From assembly GCA_964407285.1 (NCBI GenBank), contig CAYOVG010000124.1, forward strand, positions 1 through 17,671: 17,671 nucleotides of DNA. Direction: 5' to 3'. This document shows positions 14,149 through 17,671 of the stretch, one piece after another; position 1 is the stretch's first letter, and the number at the start of each line of letters is the position of its first letter. Source of the stretch: CAYOVG01 sp964407285 (GTDB lineage Bacteria > Desulfobacterota > Syntrophobacteria > Syntrophobacterales > Syntrophobacteraceae). The translations under genes were made by a program, and so were the position numbers. Below the pieces are notes generated by a model. That model was not told the origin of the DNA. It did not search any database and worked only from the letters and a program-made list of their open reading frames with translations.

Positions 14149-15329
14149 AAACGATCATAGAGATTCATGCCCTGCAAAATTTCGCCCCGTCCAATTTGAA
14201 CCGCGACGACACCGGCGCTCCCAAGGATGCGCTTTTCGGCGGCGCGCGCCGGGCGCGAGTGTCGAGTCAATGCATCAAGCGGGCGGTGAGACAATACTTC
14301 GCCGAATTGGCGGGGAAAAACGTTCCTGCTTTGGATGAGGAGAAGGCACTGACTCCCGAGGATCTGGCGTGTCGAACGAAACGAATCCTGGATGCGCTGA
14401 CCAGGTCGCTGGTCGAAAAAGAACGGCCTGAAGCCGAAGCGGCGGAGAAGGCGCGTCTCGCGCTGGCGGCTATGGAACTTGCTGTAAAGGAGGATGGAAA
14501 GAGCCAGTATCTCCTGTTCCTGGGACAGCGGGAAATATCGAACATTGCCGACATCATAGACAAAAAATGGGATTCCATCGTCCCGGCGGAAGCACCCCCT
14601 GCCGAAGGGAAAAAACCCGGCAAGGCCAAGAAACAGGCCGCTCAGAGCGCAGACCCGGAATTGAGGAAAGCCCTCGAAAAGGCATTCGACGGCGGGAAGG
14701 CGCTGGATGTGGCGCTCTTCGGCCGCATGCTGGCCGACATGCCCGAGAAGAACCAGTATGCCGCCTGCCAGGTTGCCCACGCCATCTCGACCCATTCCGT
14801 CGAACGGGAGTTCGACTTCTACACCGCGGTCGATGACCTGAAACCCGAAGACACCTCCGGCGCGGATATGATGGGCACGGTAGAGTTCAATTCCGCCTGC
14901 TTCTACCGCTATGCCGTGGTGGACTGGGAAAAACTGGTGGAAAACCTCCAGGAAGATACGGAGCTGGCAGGAAAAGGCCTGAGGGCCTTTCTGGAAGGTT
15001 TTGTCGTCGCCGAACCGACCGGCAAACAGAACACCTTCGCCGCACACAACCCTCCGGACTTCGTCGCGGTGTCGGTACGGCGCAATACCGCGCCACGGAA
15101 CCTTGCCAATGCCTTCGAGACGGCCGTTCGTGTGAGAAGGGATGAATCCCTCACGCGAAAGTCGGCGGAAATGCTCGTCAGGAAAGCCGCGGACCTGCAA
15201 GCGGCCTACGGCGGTGAAGAGGACACCTTCGTGCTCAATCTCGTTGGGGCCGAGGTGGCCGGATTTGGAGCGGAATCCACGACCCTGGAAGAACTGCTCA
15301 ACCGGGCCGTTTCGGCCGTGCGGGGGTGA
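14145..15329 (+). CDS. cas7e: Cascade backbone subunit Cas7e (Cse4/CasC)
   Basis: The product is 394 residues from ATG 14145, preceded by GGAG and overlapping the casB stop by ATGA. The open frame upstream of this lies inside casB and is ignored. Six copies normally form the crRNA-binding backbone of type I-E Cascade. The N-terminus EIHALQNFAPSNLNRDDTGA and the segment GGARRARVSSQCIKRAVR are diagnostic, as is EPTGKQNTFAAHNPPDFVAV near the C-terminus. It is about 30 residues longer than E. coli CasC (363). Much of the excess is a Pro/Ala/Lys-rich stretch at about residues 147-170 (AEAPPAEGKKPGKAKKQ), probably an exposed loop of the helical domain. Confidence 0.96.
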   Translation: MKTIIEIHALQNFAPSNLNRDDTGAPKDALFGGARRARVSSQCIKRAVRQYFAELAGKNVPALDEEKALTPEDLACRTKRILDALTRSLVEKERPEAEAAEKARLALAAMELAVKEDGKSQYLLFLGQREISNIADIIDKKWDSIVPAEAPPAEGKKPGKAKKQAAQSADPELRKALEKAFDGGKALDVALFGRMLADMPEKNQYAACQVAHAISTHSVEREFDFYTAVDDLKPEDTSGADMMGTVEFNSACFYRYAVVDWEKLVENLQEDTELAGKGLRAFLEGFVVAEPTGKQNTFAAHNPPDFVAVSVRRNTAPRNLANAFETAVRVRRDESLTRKSAEMLVRKAADLQAAYGGEEDTFVLNLVGAEVAGFGAESTTLEELLNRAVSAVRG

Positions 15330-15332
15330 ACC

Positions 15333-16022
15333 ATGCCCACCTTGCTGCTTCGCCTGGTGGGACCCATGCAGTCCTGGGGGACCACCAGCCGTTTCGATCA
15401 TCGGGATACCGGAAAGGAGCCGAGTAAGTCCGGAGTCGTCGGACTGGTTGCCGCGGCCTTGGGGATCGACCGCGGGAACTGGACGGACCTTGAACCGGTC
15501 GCGCGCCTGTCCATGGGGGTGCGTCACGACCGGCCGGGTGTGCCCAAACGGGATTACCAGACCGCGCAACGGGTTATTTCGGCGGATGGCTTGAAAAGGG
15601 ACAAGACAGCCGTAACGCTACGGGATTACATCGCGGACGCCGCCTTCCTGGTCGGCCTGGAGGGACAGGACCGTGCTCTGCTGGAAAAGATTCACGACGC
15701 GCTGCGCGACCCCGTCCGGCCCCTGGCTTTGGGCCGCAAGTCCTATGTACCTTCCGAGCCGATCCGGATGGAAGACGGTTTGAAGGATGCGCCGCTGGAG
15801 GAGGCCCTGAAGCACTGCCCATGGATCGCGTCGCTACGAAAATGGGAGGATTATCCCGAGGAACTTCTGATTTCCGTCGAGTCGGGTGACGGGTCCGGAA
15901 CCCTCAGAATGGATCAGCCGCTCTCGTCGTTTTCCGAACGGCGTTTCGGGGCAAGATTCGTTCGCTCCGGTTTGATTCCCTTTCCTCGACGGGAGCAAGA
16001 GGTGAACCATGTTTCTGAGTAG
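15333..16022 (+). CDS. cas5e: Cascade subunit Cas5e (CasD)
   Basis: The product is 229 residues, close to E. coli CasD (224). The start TLLLRLVGPMQSWGTTSRFD is the family signature: a RAMP-fold first strand followed by the GPMQSWG loop. Cas5e caps the 5' handle of the crRNA and contacts CasA. Other conserved pieces are TGKEPSKSGVVGLVAAALG and the RKSYVPSEPI segment. The ATG follows the cas7e stop by three bases, with a G-rich Shine-Dalgarno over the preceding stop. The last 14 bases overlap cas6e. Confidence 0.96.
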   Translation: MPTLLLRLVGPMQSWGTTSRFDHRDTGKEPSKSGVVGLVAAALGIDRGNWTDLEPVARLSMGVRHDRPGVPKRDYQTAQRVISADGLKRDKTAVTLRDYIADAAFLVGLEGQDRALLEKIHDALRDPVRPLALGRKSYVPSEPIRMEDGLKDAPLEEALKHCPWIASLRKWEDYPEELLISVESGDGSGTLRMDQPLSSFSERRFGARFVRSGLIPFPRREQEVNHVSE

Positions 16023-16683
16023 AATTCATCTTAATCCGCGGTGTCGCGAGGTCCGGCGTGATCTGGCCGATCCTTATCAACTGCATTCGACTTTGTGTCG
16101 CGCCTTCTCTCCACCGGACAGGAGATGTCCGGAGGGCGCATTCTTGTGGAGGCTTGAATCGGAAACCGGCCCGTTGGGACCGCGTATTCTCGTACAGAGC
16201 TGGGCGAAACCGGATTGGGCGGGAATAGGGGTGGAAGGCTGGTTGGCCGGGTTCGACCCCTCCATTGATCTTGCGAGGCGGCTCGAACTCGATTCGCTCG
16301 AACCCGGACGGCGCTTTCGTTTCAGACTGCGCGCCAATCCTTGTGTGAAGCGAAACGGCAAGCGCCTCGGGCTATTGCGCCTGGAGGAGCAGGAGGCATG
16401 GATCGAGCGCAAGGGGAATCAGCACGGCTACGAGTTGCCGCAACCGGAATCGTTCGACTGTCGGAATCTGATGCCCGAGCGCCGTATCGACGTGCGGGTG
16501 TCGCAGGAACAGATGCTCAGAGGGAAGCAACGCACCGGCAACGAGATCCGGGTGTATTCGGTGCTCTACGATGGATTTCTCTCCGTGACCGAGCCGGAAA
16601 AATTCCGGGATGCTCTGCGAACGGGCATCGGTCACGGAAAGTCGATGGGCCTCGGACTTCTGTCGATTGCGCCGGGGCGATGA
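16009..16683 (+). CDS. cas6e: crRNA-processing endoribonuclease Cas6e (CasE/Cse3)
   Basis: The product is 224 residues, starting FLSRIHLNP as usual for the family. Cas6e cuts pre-crRNA at the repeat hairpin and stays bound to the 3' end in Cascade. Tyr23 and His26 (DPYQLHS) fall at the same numbers as the catalytic pair of Thermus thermophilus Cse3, so it should be active. The Gly-rich C-terminal loop GIGHGKSMGLGLLS, which binds the RNA, is intact. It overlaps cas5e by 14 bases in another frame. A 41-base gap with a GGGAG site then leads to cas1, the longest gap inside the operon. Confidence 0.96.
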   Translation: MFLSRIHLNPRCREVRRDLADPYQLHSTLCRAFSPPDRRCPEGAFLWRLESETGPLGPRILVQSWAKPDWAGIGVEGWLAGFDPSIDLARRLELDSLEPGRRFRFRLRANPCVKRNGKRLGLLRLEEQEAWIERKGNQHGYELPQPESFDCRNLMPERRIDVRVSQEQMLRGKQRTGNEIRVYSVLYDGFLSVTEPEKFRDALRTGIGHGKSMGLGLLSIAPGR

Positions 16684-16724
16684 GGAGTTTCCGATAGAGC
16701 TTTATTTCATATGGGAGAAGACCG

Positions 16725-17648
16725 ATGCAGCAACCAATACTGCCACCATTGAAGCCGATTCCCGTCAAGGACCGGCTTTCGGTTCTTTTCGTCGAAAAGG
16801 GCCGGCTCGACGTTCTCGATGGAGCGTTCGTGCTGGTAGACAAAAATGGCGTCCGCGTTCATATTCCGGTTGGAGGGGTGGCCTGTCTCATGTTGGAACC
16901 CGGTACCCGTGTGTCCCACGCGGCGGTGGCCCTTGCTTCGCGGGTGGGATGCCTGCTGGTCTGGGTGGGAGAAGGCGGCGTGCGTCTTTACGCATCCGGA
17001 CAGCCGGGCGGAGCGCGGGCCGACCGGCTCCTGTACCAGGCCAAACTGGCGTTGGATGATACTGCGCGTCTCCGGGTCGTGAGGAAGATGTATGCCCTCC
17101 GGTTCAAGGAAGAGCCGCCGGAACGGCGTAGCGTAGAGCAATTGCGCGGTATCGAGGGTGTACGGGTGCGCAAGATGTATGAGGCGCTCGCCAGGCAGTA
17201 CGGAGTCGAGTGGAAGGGCCGCAATTACGATCACACCGACTGGAAGAGCGGCGACATCCCCAATCGATGCCTGTCGTCGGCTACCGCCTGTCTCTATGGG
17301 ATCTGCGAGGCGGCGATTCTCGCGGCCGGCTATGCGCCGGCCATCGGGTTTATCCATACCGGCAAACCTCAGTCCTTTGTTTACGACATTGCCGATATTT
17401 TCAAGTTTGAAACCGTCGTTCCGGTAGCGTTCCGGGTCGCTTCCAGAAAGCCCCATGAACCCGACCGCGAAGTACGACTCGGATGCCGGGATGCATTTCG
17501 GCAGGGACGTATTCTTCACCGGATCATACCGACTATCGAGGAAGTGCTTGCAGCGGGCGGGCTTTCCGTGCCGAAGCCCTCGCCCGAGTCCGTGGAGCCG
17601 GCGATTCCGAACAAGGAGAATATCGGCGATGTTGGTCATCGTGGTTGA
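16725..17648 (+). CDS. cas1: CRISPR integrase Cas1 (type I-E)
   Basis: The product is 307 residues (E. coli Cas1 is 305), with GGGAG seven bases before the ATG. With Cas2 it captures protospacers and inserts them at the leader end of the array. The metal ligands are present at a constant +3 offset from E. coli: Glu144 (GIEGVR), His211 (FIHTGK), Asp221 and Asp224 (YDIADIFK). The N-terminal beta-domain (KDRLSVLFVEKGRLDV) and the type I-E pattern NYDHTDWKSGDIPNRCLSSA are typical. The C-terminal tail (KPSPESVEPAIPNKEN) is low complexity. Its last 20 bases overlap cas2. Confidence 0.97.
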   Translation: MQQPILPPLKPIPVKDRLSVLFVEKGRLDVLDGAFVLVDKNGVRVHIPVGGVACLMLEPGTRVSHAAVALASRVGCLLVWVGEGGVRLYASGQPGGARADRLLYQAKLALDDTARLRVVRKMYALRFKEEPPERRSVEQLRGIEGVRVRKMYEALARQYGVEWKGRNYDHTDWKSGDIPNRCLSSATACLYGICEAAILAAGYAPAIGFIHTGKPQSFVYDIADIFKFETVVPVAFRVASRKPHEPDREVRLGCRDAFRQGRILHRIIPTIEEVLAAGGLSVPKPSPESVEPAIPNKENIGDVGHRG

Positions 17649-17671
17649 GAACGCGCCTCCGCGTCTGCGCG
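17629..17671 (+). CDS. cas2: CRISPR-associated Cas2 (type I-E), N-terminal fragment
   Basis: ATG at 17629 opens a frame encoding MLVIVVENAPPRLR up to the window edge. This matches the start of type I-E Cas2 (E. coli begins MLVVVTENVPPRLRGR after a short extension). AAGGAG lies 9 or so bases upstream, inside the end of cas1, and the two genes overlap by 20 bases. Only 14 codons are visible; the rest, and probably the CRISPR leader and array, lie beyond the window. Confidence 0.92.
   Translation, partial: MLVIVVENAPPRLR

Noticed and set aside
14076..15569. 497-codon minus-strand ORF
   Set aside because: It is antisense to cas7e and cas5e and has no recognisable domain; it is an artefact of the high third-position G+C of the cas genes.

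Overview
This window (about 60% G+C by eye) looks like chromosomal DNA of a Gram-negative anaerobe, most likely a deltaproteobacterium (Desulfobacterota, possibly a syntroph or sulfate reducer). The clues are a poly-HAMP/PAS membrane sensor, Cys-bearing CBS-domain proteins and an MscS-family channel beside a type I-E CRISPR-Cas operon. The taxonomic guess is inference from gene style, not from a marker gene.

Left part (1-4492, minus strand). The first 2062 bases hold the 5' portion of a large membrane sensor gene that runs off the window: signal-anchor helix, about 270-residue extracytoplasmic domain, second helix, a chain of HAMP-type helical modules with an internal duplication, then a PAS domain. 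After a 546-base gap holding a candidate promoter and a probable diverged extragenic repeat, a second minus-strand gene encodes a 627-residue two-Rossmann FAD/NAD(P)-binding protein.

Middle part (4842-7902, plus strand). Divergent from the flavoprotein is a cluster of a two-CBS protein, a four-CBS protein with two CxxC motifs, and an MscS-type channel that starts at a GTG behind a strong Shine-Dalgarno sequence. The 349-base divergent region carries a perfect 16-bp palindrome and a hairpin followed by tandem T-rich repeats.

Right part (8266-17671, plus strand) is a defense region. It opens with a dead, truncated type I restriction (HsdR-type) subunit gene carrying an in-frame TGA and a 36-bp in-frame tandem duplication. 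A short AT-rich segment with dyads and a candidate promoter follows. Then comes a compact type I-E operon in the order cas3-casA(cse1)-casB(cse2)-cas7e-cas5e-cas6e-cas1-cas2, with start/stop overlaps linking most genes. Cas3 is the target-degrading nuclease-helicase, CasA-CasB-Cas7-Cas5-Cas6 form Cascade, Cas6e processes the crRNA, and Cas1-Cas2 acquire spacers. Catalytic residues are intact in Cas3, Cas6e and Cas1, so the system looks functional. Only the first 14 codons of cas2 are inside the window, and no CRISPR array is visible; it probably lies downstream.

No clearly new multi-gene system is evident. The least ordinary elements are the CBS/CBS/MscS cluster with its repeated CxxC motifs, and the decayed restriction gene with unusual dyads abutting the cas promoter region.
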